The notes under the pieces: model-generated | What the model was told of the DNA's origin: nothing | The model's input: the letters and a program-made list of their open reading frames with translations, nothing else | Database searches by the model: none | Shown: positions 1-7,288 of the stretch, piece after piece | How the letters are laid out: each line of letters starts with the position of its first letter | Position numbering within the stretch: the first letter of the stretch is position 1 | Source of the DNA: DASXZH01 sp036502005 | GTDB lineage: Bacteria > Armatimonadota > Fimbriimonadia > Fimbriimonadales > Fimbriimonadaceae | DNA: 15,047 nt | Reading direction: 5' to 3' | NCBI GenBank assembly: GCA_036502005.1 | Contig: DASXZH010000051.1 | Location: 1-15,047, forward strand | Program-made: the position numbers and the translations under genes

Positions 1-131
1 GTTAAAATAAGGTTTAGAGGGCTACTTTCAAAGGTTTGTCGCTCGCGCCTCTCCCGGTTCGCGGACTCACCGACCTCTCCATCCGGGAGAGATTTGTGGC
101 TGCAAAAACGCCAAGGTTTCCTTATTTTAAC
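1..131. repeat. 131-bp element with 12-bp terminal inverted repeats
   Basis: The first 12 bases (GTTAAAATAAGG, 1-12) recur exactly as the reverse complement at 120-131. Nested nearly concentrically inside is a 9-bp inverted repeat, CTCTCCCGG at 49-57 and CCGGGAGAG at 83-91. No ORF fits inside. The layout resembles a miniature inverted-repeat element or a large hairpin, but the window starts exactly at the left repeat, so neither a target duplication nor a longer left arm can be judged. Confidence 0.4.
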
Positions 132-478
132 GCCTATGGGCGAGAGGGGTGAGGGCTTTGCGATAGCCGATAATCCCCTAACTCAACGGGGTATGAGGGG
201 TTAGGGATGGGTGTTTACGATCTTTGAAATTCATTTCAAAACGCGCGCTCGGTGCCCCCTATATGCGAGGACGCAAAGTCGCCTAGTTCCACCCAGCTAA
301 CTGTGTAGGAAGCCTAAGACTGCGCACCGAGCGGAGGGGGAACCAGTGGAGCGAGGAACGAGCGGAACTGGAGGGGGTGGCAAACGGGCCCGTCGCGACC
401 AGCGACTCCACGGAACTCAAACATTTTGCAACCGAGTAACGAGCTCCGATTTTGTACCTTGAAGGTCAGAATGCTCAC
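132..478. other. Non-coding stretch dense in short inverted repeats
   Basis: No convincing gene lies here. Visible structures are CCCCTAAC (175-182) facing GTTAGGG (200-206), CGCTCGGTGC (246-255) facing GCACCGAGCG (324-333), CCAGT facing ACTGG within 343-371, and GTCGC (392-396) facing GCGAC (402-406) around a 5-base loop. The purine-rich run at 330-380 repeats GAGCGGA and GGAGGGGG twice. This looks like degraded dispersed-repeat DNA or a structured RNA-like region. It resembles no RNA family I recognise and shows no tRNA cloverleaf. Confidence 0.45.
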
Positions 479-733
479 TTATCCGCGAGTCTGGTACAAG
501 CTTTCACGGCTAATCGCTTCATCGGAAAGAGGGCGGGTGCGCGGAATATCTCTCGTTCCTTCAAGCCAGGCAGCAGCGCGCTCAGCCAGCGTTAGCGAAG
601 CAGCGCGGTTCAGGGGAGTCACTTGCTCTCTGAGCACTGTCTCGACATATTCCGGAAGACCCATGCCGTGAGCCTGAGCCTGGGCGACGAGGCTTGCTTC
701 GATTTCGGCCGGGAGCTCGATTCTTACAGTCAT
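479..733 (-). CDS. VapB-like antitoxin, apparently without its toxin
   Basis: The 84-residue protein opens with a short basic beta segment (MTVRIELPAEIEA) followed by two helices (about residues 11-36), as in ribbon-helix-helix DNA-binding antitoxins. The tail (about 66-84, with LSDEAISRES) resembles the toxin-wrapping C terminus of antitoxins paired with PIN-domain VapC toxins. Family assignment is by pattern recall only. Such genes normally have a toxin gene overlapping or abutting the 3' end. Here the stop is followed directly by GTG AGC ATT CTG, which would read M-S-I-L like a VapC start, but no PIN domain follows. A perfect 12-bp palindrome lies 18 bases upstream of the start. No clear Shine-Dalgarno sequence is seen. 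Confidence 0.6.
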   Translation of the reverse strand: MTVRIELPAEIEASLVAQAQAHGMGLPEYVETVLREQVTPLNRAASLTLAERAAAWLEGTRDIPRTRPLSDEAISRESLYQTRG

Positions 734-750
734 AGTGTTCTATCCGTTTC

Positions 751-762
751 TATTCTAGAATA
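751..762. promoter_or_regulatory. Perfect palindrome in the antitoxin promoter, probable operator
   Basis: TATTCTAGAATA is a perfect 12-bp palindrome ending 17 bases before the antitoxin start codon at 733. On the minus strand it contains TAGAAT (756-751), a good -10 hexamer, which would place the transcript start near 744. No good -35 is visible. RHH antitoxins usually repress their own promoters through palindromes in this position, so autoregulation is the simplest reading. Binding is inferred. Confidence 0.5.
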
Positions 763-816
763 TCGGCGCATCCCCGGTTTAGAAGAGAAAAAAAGTGATC
801 TGTAAGGCAGACATTT

Positions 817-1146
817 TCATTTTCCGTTGCGTCTAATGCCGTATCCGATAACCAGCAGAATAAGAGCGACGAAGAGGATCAACATCGTGGCATACGCAAC
901 GTAATGGCCCGTAACATCCTTGTAGTATTGGCCCGCGACATCATTCGTTGCCGGGTCGCCAATCGCTGTCCCGACAGTTGAGTAGATCCCAAAGAAAGAG
1001 AGGAACAGTAAGCCCCAACCTACTTCACGGCAAATAATCGCCTTCCTCAACACCTTCTCATCGTTCGTCGGGTAGCCGACCGCAAGTCCACCAACTAAAA
1101 CAGCCAAGATTGTGAGAAAGACAATTGTGGCTAGCGCGCCGTCCAT
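817..1146 (-). CDS. Small three-helix membrane protein of unknown function
   Basis: The 109-residue protein has three hydrophobic segments at about residues 5-25, 42-61 and 84-104. A polar loop between the second and third is rich in D, N, Y and T, and the tail is basic (RRNGK). I do not recognise a family. It is a poor candidate for a secreted protein because the first hydrophobic segment lacks a cleavage-site pattern. It lies 44 bases downstream of the tricorn-type protease on the same strand, with no terminator between, so cotranscription is likely. Only a weak GAAGAA-like ribosome binding site precedes the ATG. Function is unassigned. Confidence 0.7.
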   Translation of the reverse strand: MDGALATIVFLTILAVLVGGLAVGYPTNDEKVLRKAIICREVGWGLLFLSFFGIYSTVGTAIGDPATNDVAGQYYKDVTGHYVAYATMLILFVALILLVIGYGIRRNGK

Positions 1147-1166
1147 GTTCTTCGCAACTCAATGCC

Positions 1167-1187
1167 AAAAATCAAAAATCAAAAATT
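1167..1187. repeat. Three tandem copies of a 7-base unit
   Basis: AAAAATC, AAAAATC and AAAAATT stand head to tail in the 44-bp gap between the protease stop and the small membrane protein start. On the coding (minus) strand the run is T-rich, but no hairpin precedes it, so it is not a canonical terminator. It may be simple slippage sequence. Confidence 0.6.
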
Positions 1188-1190
1188 CCG

Positions 1191-4100
1191 TCAATATCTC
1201 ACTCCGAGCTTCGTCCGATCAGGATAAGGCGGATGCTTGCTATCCAGTGGCTTGTAATCTGCGAGTCGCTTGTTGAGCTCTTCGATCGCCTTATCTAGCT
1301 GCGCATCATGGCCTTGACGCCACAGATAGGGGTCCAAGTCCACATCGATGTCCGGCGAGACGCCCCAGTTTTCCACATCCCAGGTATGAGTCCAAGGATT
1401 GTAAAAGGCGTTGTCGGGCGAGTTAATCGCGCCGCCATCAATAGTTTGGAATCCGAAAGCGGCAATAAGACCGCCCCAGGTTCGCTTACCAATGATAGGT
1501 CCAACTTTATCCTGCCTAAACAGCCAAGGGAACATGTCTCCACCGGAGCCGGCAAACTGGTTAATGATCATAACCTTGGGGCCATAAATCGCCGATCCCG
1601 GCGTCGGCCACTCCTTTCCGTAACGGGGTGCAAATACCGCGTCGAGCGGCTTTTTCATCTCGTGGATCATGAAGTCGTTGATGAGGCCGCCGTGGTTGAA
1701 CCTCTCATCCACAACGATTCCGTCCTTTCCAACCTGAGAATAGTAGTACCGGTTGAACGCTTCCCAACCGCCCTGGGCCGTGTCCGGAACGTGGACGTAG
1801 CCGCCTCGGCCGTTTGTCATCTTGTTCACATAGCGACGGTTATCTTCTTCCCAAGCTCGCTGCCTTAAGCCAAATTCGGACGCAACCGGAACGACGGTCA
1901 CCTCACGAGAGCCTGTACCATCAGCTTTCGGCCCAAGTTTGATCTTGACCTGCTTGCCGGCTTTGCCTTCAAGTGCTTCGTAAACGTCAGTTGATTCGGC
2001 TAGGTCCTTTCCGTCGATTGCAAGCAGGAACTCGCCAGCTTTGGCATTGATTCCTGGCTGCGCTAGCGGTGCATAAAGGCCGGGATTCCACCTCTCGCCG
2101 TCATAAATCCGAGCGATCTTGTAACGGTTGTTCTCAAAATCGTAATCTGCTCCCAAGAGGCCGCCGGGCACTTGTTTGGCGCTCGGAATATCTCCTCCGC
2201 CTGGGAATTCGTGGCCCACGCAGAGTTCTCCAAGCATATCGATAAACAGATAGTTCAAGTCATTTCTTGAACAGATGTTCTTCACAAAAGGCTCGTAGCG
2301 CCGCTCCATTTCGTCGATGCTGATTCCGTTTGCAGTTGGAGAATAGAACAGCAGGCGCTCGTTGCGCCAAACTTCGTGATACATTCGAGCCCATTCGATT
2401 TTTGGATCGATCTTCACCTGCGTGCTGGAAAGATCAACCAAGCCTTCTCCGGGCGAAACTGGCATCGCGGTGGAAACGATGGCCACGGTTGGGCCTGCTG
2501 AAACCAATGCCTTTGAACCATCTGCGCTCGTATCGATAACTGTCCCTCCCACATAGAAGGGCGTGTACTTTCGATCCGCGAAGCTGAATTTACCAACCGA
2601 GGGAGGCCCTGGCCGCCGCAACGCATCCGCTAAAGGCGGCATCGACATTATGAGGAAACTCCCGCTTGTGGCGGGTACGAGCCCCAAGTGGACGGCAGCC
2701 GGAATGGGCAGCGCGATGATTCTCGATTCGATTCCATCAAGATCGATTCCAAACTTCGGCGCTTCCGGTTTTGCGGGCGCCTTTGGCGCATCTGCCTTGG
2801 CCGGCGCGGGGGCTGCCGCAGGGGCATCTGGCTTGGCCGCTTCTTCGTCGCTCTCCGGCTGCAGTGGGTTGGGGTCGTCCTTCTTCAAAACCACGGCGTA
2901 CACGGAACTTACGGGGTTGACGCTGTTCAGGCTGGAAAGGTCGAGCCAACTGCTGGACTGCCCGATATTGGTGCTGGCGTAGAAATACAGCATCTTTCCG
3001 CCCTTATCAAAAATTGGTGAATCGGCATCGGCAAAACCATCCGTGATGCAGGTCTTCTTCGCGGTGTCCACGTTGTAAACAAAAATCGCGTTGTAGTGGT
3101 TTTCCAGATCTCGCGCCCAAGTGATCCACTTGGAGTCTGGTGACCAAGCCGGCGTTTCCGTGTGGCGCGGATTGTTGTAAATGGTGGTGTCGACTTTGGT
3201 GTTGACACCGGTCTTAACGTTCACAATCCAAAGCTGGGTTTTGTTGTCCCGATAAGCCACCATCGAGGAATCCGGCGACCATACCGGCGAATAGTAAAAG
3301 CCGGGCGTCTCGCCCAGATCAAGGGTCTTTTCCTTGGCCGTGGATAAGTCCCAAAGGCCAAGCTGCTGCCTATCGTTCACATCGGTGATATAGGCAACAG
3401 TTCTGCCATCGGGTGACCAAGCGGGGCCCTCGCGATGAACTCCTTGCTTCTCGTCCAGAAGATGAATATCGCCCTTCTTTGCGGGCGCCGTGAGCACCCA
3501 GCCGCGAGACGCGACGGCAACTCTAATTCCGTTCGGAGAAAGCGAAGCCCCTGAAACCGCTTGAAGAGTCTTGAACTCGGCCCGCGTTCCGGGAAAATCG
3601 CCATGGATTGTCACGGGAACGCGCTGGCTCTGCTTTGTATCCGGATTATAAGTCCAAAGCGAACCCAGCTTTTCGTAAACCAAGCCGCCGGGGCCGGCCG
3701 TGACCGACTTTATATCAAATCCTTCGCCCTTGATCTCTTCCTTTTCGTTGCCTGTATCCGTGTTGTAGCTGTAAAGGCCAACCGGGCCGCGCTTATCAGA
3801 CATGTAGTAGATCTTGTTTCCAACCCAAACCGGCTGCTCGTCGTTTGTGTTTTCTTTAGGGATCTCCTTCACTTTGGAATCGGCTAAGTTCGCTACAAAA
3901 ATTGAATAGGTTTGGCCGCCACGATATCTCTTCCAAGCTGTTTCCCACTTGATGCCCGGAACGTAGGCGATCTTGGAGCCATCCGGTGAATAGCAACCCA
4001 TCGACCCGCTCGGAAGTGGTAACGGTTTCGGGAATCCACCTGTTACGGGCACCGTGAACAAGCGCGGCAAGTCGGTGTTGGCGAGCATGGTTGATCCAAA

Positions 4101-4472
4101 GAGGATGGATTTCCCATCTCTTGTCCAACCGAGGGCGACGTCTGCCCCTGGGTGAGCGGTTAGCCGCTTTGGAGGGCCCCCTTCCGCCGGCATAACGTAA
4201 GCATCTTGGTTTCCGTCATATTCGCCGGTAAAGGCGATCCATTTCCCATCCGGCGAGAAATACGGAGACCTTTCCGCGCCAACGCCTGAGGTGAGTCTGC
4301 GCGCCTCGCCGCCGGAGCGAGGGACGGACCACAATTCGTCGGCGAATTGAAATACGATTTCGGTCGCGTTCATCGTCGGGTGCTGAAGCAGCAGCGGTTC
4401 TGTACCCGCGTCGAAAGTAAAAGGTGCCTGTGCGTGGCAAAGGGTTGCAGCAATTAAGGGGAGCAGCATCAT
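1191..4472 (-). CDS. Secreted tricorn-type serine protease (S41 family)
   Basis: This 1093-residue protein matches the length and order of the tricorn core protease, which cuts oligopeptides in Thermoplasma. A short signal-like N terminus (cleavage plausible after A14-Q15-A16) suggests export, whereas archaeal tricorn is cytosolic. Residues about 20-530 hold TolB-like beta-propeller repeats with many SPDG/SPDS turns. An Ala/Pro/Lys linker runs about 531-576, a PDZ domain about 795-865, and the S41 catalytic domain follows. His754, Ser976 (in AGSGGD) and Glu1034 (in ENWGVSPD) correspond to tricorn His746, Ser965 and Glu1023; the Ser-Glu spacing of 58 is identical and His-Ser is 222 versus 219. 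The tetrad serine (tricorn Ser745) is Gly753 here. An in-frame stop lies four codons before the first ATG, which fixes the start. No good ribosome binding site is seen. Confidence 0.93.
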   Translation of the reverse strand: MMLLPLIAATLCHAQAPFTFDAGTEPLLLQHPTMNATEIVFQFADELWSVPRSGGEARRLTSGVGAERSPYFSPDGKWIAFTGEYDGNQDAYVMPAEGGPPKRLTAHPGADVALGWTRDGKSILFGSTMLANTDLPRLFTVPVTGGFPKPLPLPSGSMGCYSPDGSKIAYVPGIKWETAWKRYRGGQTYSIFVANLADSKVKEIPKENTNDEQPVWVGNKIYYMSDKRGPVGLYSYNTDTGNEKEEIKGEGFDIKSVTAGPGGLVYEKLGSLWTYNPDTKQSQRVPVTIHGDFPGTRAEFKTLQAVSGASLSPNGIRVAVASRGWVLTAPAKKGDIHLLDEKQGVHREGPAWSPDGRTVAYITDVNDRQQLGLWDLSTAKEKTLDLGETPGFYYSPVWSPDSSMVAYRDNKTQLWIVNVKTGVNTKVDTTIYNNPRHTETPAWSPDSKWITWARDLENHYNAIFVYNVDTAKKTCITDGFADADSPIFDKGGKMLYFYASTNIGQSSSWLDLSSLNSVNPVSSVYAVVLKKDDPNPLQPESDEEAAKPDAPAAAPAPAKADAPKAPAKPEAPKFGIDLDGIESRIIALPIPAAVHLGLVPATSGSFLIMSMPPLADALRRPGPPSVGKFSFADRKYTPFYVGGTVIDTSADGSKALVSAGPTVAIVSTAMPVSPGEGLVDLSSTQVKIDPKIEWARMYHEVWRNERLLFYSPTANGISIDEMERRYEPFVKNICSRNDLNYLFIDMLGELCVGHEFPGGGDIPSAKQVPGGLLGADYDFENNRYKIARIYDGERWNPGLYAPLAQPGINAKAGEFLLAIDGKDLAESTDVYEALEGKAGKQVKIKLGPKADGTGSREVTVVPVASEFGLRQRAWEEDNRRYVNKMTNGRGGYVHVPDTAQGGWEAFNRYYYSQVGKDGIVVDERFNHGGLINDFMIHEMKKPLDAVFAPRYGKEWPTPGSAIYGPKVMIINQFAGSGGDMFPWLFRQDKVGPIIGKRTWGGLIAAFGFQTIDGGAINSPDNAFYNPWTHTWDVENWGVSPDIDVDLDPYLWRQGHDAQLDKAIEELNKRLADYKPLDSKHPPYPDRTKLGVRY

Positions 4473-4534
4473 CGCGTGGTAATGCTATCCCATTAAACGC
4501 GCCAAAGTGAAATTTAATAGGTCTTTAGGACTTC

Positions 4535-4563
4535 TTGAGACCAAACAGGCCCCCTGTTAGAAT
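4535..4563 (+). promoter_or_regulatory. Sigma-70-like promoter for the uridine kinase-like gene
   Basis: TTGAGA (4535-4540) and TAGAAT (4558-4563) are separated by exactly 17 bases, close to the housekeeping consensus. The expected transcript start, near 4570, is only about 8 bases before the GTG start at 4578. The mRNA would therefore have almost no leader, and no Shine-Dalgarno sequence is present. Confidence 0.65.
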
Positions 4564-4577
4564 GGCTACAATGTCCT

Positions 4578-5156
4578 GTGCGCAGCTACATCGTGGGAAT
4601 TGCGGGAGGGTCGGCGGCGGGGAAGAGCACACTTACGAGGGCGATTCGGGAAGTCCTTTCTGAGTTGAGTCCGGATTTATCTATCGAGACGATCTCTACC
4701 GATGCATACTTCGTGAGGGGCAACGAAGGAGCCCCGACCTTCACCTCTCCCACCACCGGGAACCTTGAATTCGACTGCAATCGCCCAAATTCAGTGGACG
4801 CAAACCAACTTTTGCTAGACATTGAGTTGGCTAGAAATGCGGCCCCGGTTGTCATAGTCGAGGGGCTGATGATTCTCCACACTCAAGGAATCCGCGAAAG
4901 ACTGGACCTAAAGATCTTTGTCGATACAGACGCCGATGTCCGCGCCCTTCGCCGTATGCTCCGCGACTTAAAAGGCGGCCGAATGTTTTCCGATCCCGAA
5001 AATATAGCTCGCTACTATCTGGAGTCGGCTAAACCTGGCCACGAGCGTTATGTTCAGCCTTCAAGGGTTTTTGCCGACCTTGTTGTCTCCGGGGATGCAG
5101 ATCTGGGCGAAAAAGCGGCTTTGCTGGCAAATTTGATTCTTAGCAAAGTCTCCTAG
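4578..5156 (+). CDS. Uridine kinase-like P-loop kinase
   Basis: This 192-residue protein belongs to the uridine kinase/phosphoribulokinase family, whose uridine kinases make UMP from uridine with NTP in pyrimidine salvage. The Walker A motif GGSAAGKS is at residues 10-17, the family's STDAYF strand at 40-45, the Walker B-like segment ending EGL follows, and the lid-like segment RALRRMLRDLKGGR comes after it. It is slightly shorter than typical uridine kinases (about 210). The usual FDHPDAFD substrate motif reads FDCNRPNSVD here, so the acceptor substrate is less certain. The GTG start is chosen because MRSYIVGIAGG aligns with the family N terminus; ATG at 4571 is out of frame. The gene is divergent from the protease and 108 bases upstream of alanine racemase. 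Confidence 0.8.
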   Translation: MRSYIVGIAGGSAAGKSTLTRAIREVLSELSPDLSIETISTDAYFVRGNEGAPTFTSPTTGNLEFDCNRPNSVDANQLLLDIELARNAAPVVIVEGLMILHTQGIRERLDLKIFVDTDADVRALRRMLRDLKGGRMFSDPENIARYYLESAKPGHERYVQPSRVFADLVVSGDADLGEKAALLANLILSKVS

Positions 5157-5264
5157 GGGGGCTTTGCTCGTCTGAAGGGTAGAACTAAGTTGCCAATAGG
5201 CATGGATTGCCTTGTGCGACGTTCTTGTACGAACGAAACATTAACAAGCGGTTACGGAGGACAA

Positions 5265-6419
5265 ATGAGAGCTTGGCTAGAGATTGATCTTGGAGTCATC
5301 GGGCAAAACGTTGACGTTATCAAATCCTACATAGGAAAGACCGGCATCATCGCGGTCGTGAAGTCCGATGCGTATGGGCATGGCATTGAGCAGACGGCGA
5401 AACTACTAGAAAAGAAAGGCGTTCTCGCCTTTGCTGTAATCTCGCTGGAAGAAGCAGTTCGCGTCCGTCGCGTAAGCAACATCCCCGTCCTCATCATGGG
5501 CTACCTCGATGATCAAGAAATCGAGCAGGCCATTGCATGTGGATTCGTTCTCAGCCTTTTTGACAAAGACTTAGCCCATCTCTACGAAGCAGCCGCCCAT
5601 AAGCTTGGCCGCACTGCCATGGTTCACTTGAAAGTTGAAACCGGCCTTAACCGATTGGGCTTGCAAGCCGACGAGGCTGAGTTCATTCTGATGAATCAAG
5701 GCAAGTTTCCTCACCTTAGAATCGAGTCTGTTTACTCTCATCTTTCAACTTCCTCCGTTCGCGAGGACAACCTCGGCCAGTTGGCGAGATTTCAAAAGCT
5801 GCTCGCGAAGTTTCACGCGGCCGGCGAAAAGCTCCCGCTTCACATGGCCAACAGCCATGCCCTAGGCAACTTCCAAGAAGGATTTTTTAGCGCAACCCGA
5901 CTTGGGCTCGCGCTGTACGGCGTTGACGAGGTCATACCCGGGTTGCAGCCATCCTTGGAATGTAAGGCAGTCATCATTCAGCGCAAGACCGTCAAGAAAG
6001 GCGAAGGCATTAGCTACAACAAGCTATTCCGAGCGCCCAAAAATATGGAAGTTGGCGTGATTGGCATCGGCTACGGCGAAGGACTATCTCAGGCTCTGAC
6101 AGGGAAGGCCAATGTGCTTGTCAATGGAAAGAAAACGCCCATTCTCGGCCAGATTTGCATGAACCTTTCCGTAATCGATCTAACAGGCATTCAAGGCGAG
6201 CGGGGAACCGTCGTCACCGTCGTCGGAAAGCAAGACGACGAAACCATTAGCGTAATAGATCTAGCCAAAGCAGCCGGCATCCGGCATCACGAAATCCTTT
6301 GCCGTTTTGGTCTTGCTCTGCCACGAACGTACATCAACGACCCGTTTGCAGTGACCGATCAGACGGTGAGAAACATCTTGTTGGAGCCAGTGGAAGCGGT
6401 TGTCGGCGCTTCCACCTAA
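5265..6419 (+). CDS. alr: Alanine racemase
   Basis: This PLP enzyme interconverts L- and D-alanine, supplying D-Ala for peptidoglycan. At 384 residues it matches the family. Lys33 in VVKSDAYGHG is the PLP lysine (usual motif VVKANAYGHG). Tyr251 in GISYNKLF fits the catalytic tyrosine at the start of the beta domain, and GIGYGEG and GQICMN match later conserved blocks. The frame is open back to a TTG at 5190, but ATG 5265 is the likely start: GGAGG at 5256-5260 sits four bases before it and MRAWLEIDL matches family N termini. It may be cotranscribed with the kinase upstream or use its own promoter in the 108-bp gap. Its stop is three bases from that of the convergent sigma factor. Confidence 0.94.
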   Translation: MRAWLEIDLGVIGQNVDVIKSYIGKTGIIAVVKSDAYGHGIEQTAKLLEKKGVLAFAVISLEEAVRVRRVSNIPVLIMGYLDDQEIEQAIACGFVLSLFDKDLAHLYEAAAHKLGRTAMVHLKVETGLNRLGLQADEAEFILMNQGKFPHLRIESVYSHLSTSSVREDNLGQLARFQKLLAKFHAAGEKLPLHMANSHALGNFQEGFFSATRLGLALYGVDEVIPGLQPSLECKAVIIQRKTVKKGEGISYNKLFRAPKNMEVGVIGIGYGEGLSQALTGKANVLVNGKKTPILGQICMNLSVIDLTGIQGERGTVVTVVGKQDDETISVIDLAKAAGIRHHEILCRFGLALPRTYINDPFAVTDQTVRNILLEPVEAVVGAST

Positions 6420-6422
6420 CAT

Positions 6423-7049
6423 CTAATAGCTGTTGGAGAAGGACAGTGTGGGGATCGGACGAGGATGAACGCCCTGGCGCTCTTTCTCGAACTGCTCCAT
6501 TCTTAGGCGCATAACCTTGTGGGTTCTATGCAGTCTGGAACGGATCGTCCCTATGGGCTTCCCAACAATCTCTGCGATTTCTTTGTAAGGAAGGCACTCG
6601 ACATCGGCCAAAGCCACGAGAAGCCGCTGCTCATTTGAGAGCGAGCTTAATGTGCGCTGCAAATCTTCGTTGAGGGTATTGCTCAACAGTTCGTTCTCAG
6701 GATTCAGCTTTGCGTCCGGAACATCGAAAAATAGGCCTTCGTCGCTTGTGTCCTTTTGCAACGGCGCATCGAAAGACATCGCCCGAATTCGTCTTCGGCG
6801 GCTGCGAAGCAGGTCCAAGAACAGACGGGTAACAATCCTAAAAATCCAGTTTTCGAAGGGTTTATCCCCTTCGTAGTCAGAAAAGCTTCTATAAGCCCTA
6901 TAGAAGGCTTCTTGCGTAAGATCTTCCGCATCTGGCCGGCTTCCGGAAAGCCTATAGGCCATGTTGAAGACCTTCTTATAGGTGGCCTCCATCAACGAGT
7001 TAAATCTTATCTGGTCATACGACGCTAACGGAATTGCAGTACTCGACAT
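6423..7049 (-). CDS. ECF RNA polymerase sigma factor
   Basis: The 208-residue protein has the two domains of extracytoplasmic-function sigma factors. Region 2 is at about 20-90, including DAEDLTQEAFYRAYRSF and FENWIFRIVTRLFLDLLR, which bind core polymerase and the -10 element. Region 4 is at about 130-185, including LPYKEIAEIVGKPIGTIRSRLHR, the -35-binding helix-turn-helix. A linker of about 40 residues is rich in D and N. No anti-sigma factor lies directly downstream or beside it, although many ECF genes are paired with one. Downstream is the convergent alr gene. The residues past 185 (ERQGVHPRPIPTLSFSNSY) form a short non-conserved tail. How its activity is controlled cannot be told from the sequence. 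Confidence 0.93.
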   Translation of the reverse strand: MSSTAIPLASYDQIRFNSLMEATYKKVFNMAYRLSGSRPDAEDLTQEAFYRAYRSFSDYEGDKPFENWIFRIVTRLFLDLLRSRRRRIRAMSFDAPLQKDTSDEGLFFDVPDAKLNPENELLSNTLNEDLQRTLSSLSNEQRLLVALADVECLPYKEIAEIVGKPIGTIRSRLHRTHKVMRLRMEQFEKERQGVHPRPIPTLSFSNSY

Positions 7050-7288
7050 ATCTTTTTGCGCTCCAGCACTAACTGGAACGCCTCCCCTTTTTTGGCCGTA
7101 AAAGAACCGGCCATTTGTATAACTTCATTCTTCCTCATGCTGTTCCGGCTGTTATGTCGTCGTTTTTGCCTACGTCGAAACCTCTAAACTCGCTGCCAGG
7201 TTCCTTCACATGCAAAATCGTGCAAGAGTTTTTAATGATCTGAAGTCATCAGTTGGGTTTATCATTAGAGAGTCTATAAAGGAGTCGC
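7050..7288. promoter_or_regulatory. Divergent intergenic region between sigma factor and prepilin-like gene
   Basis: No gene is seen in these 239 bases. TGGCCG (7093-7098) and CGGCCA (7108-7113) form a hairpin with a 9-base loop but no T-tract. A GGAAC (7075-7079) 17 bases before CGTAA (7097-7101) loosely resembles an ECF promoter pointing at the prepilin-like gene. On the minus strand TATACA (7121-7116) could be a -10 for the sigma factor, without a good -35. All these calls are weak. Confidence 0.3.

Noticed and set aside
1..478. tRNA or rRNA fragment in the left non-coding region
   Set aside because: No cloverleaf, no T-loop consensus and no conserved rRNA stretch seen.
1308..1868. 186-codon plus-strand ORF inside the protease gene
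   Set aside because: It lies wholly antisense to a well-supported gene with conserved catalytic residues and has no recognisable domain.
5221..5234. GTTC-N6-GAAC inverted repeat before alr, considered as a LexA-type site
   Set aside because: Known LexA boxes of this sequence have other orientation or spacing, and alr is not an SOS gene; probably chance.
5190..5264. Upstream extension of alanine racemase from TTG 5190
   Set aside because: The extra 25 residues are not family-like, and a strong GGAGG precedes ATG 5265.
7253..7280. TTGGGT-16-TATAAA promoter for the prepilin-like gene
   Set aside because: The transcript would start at about 7287, downstream of a good Shine-Dalgarno sequence, so the two cannot both be used; the ribosome site is the better match.
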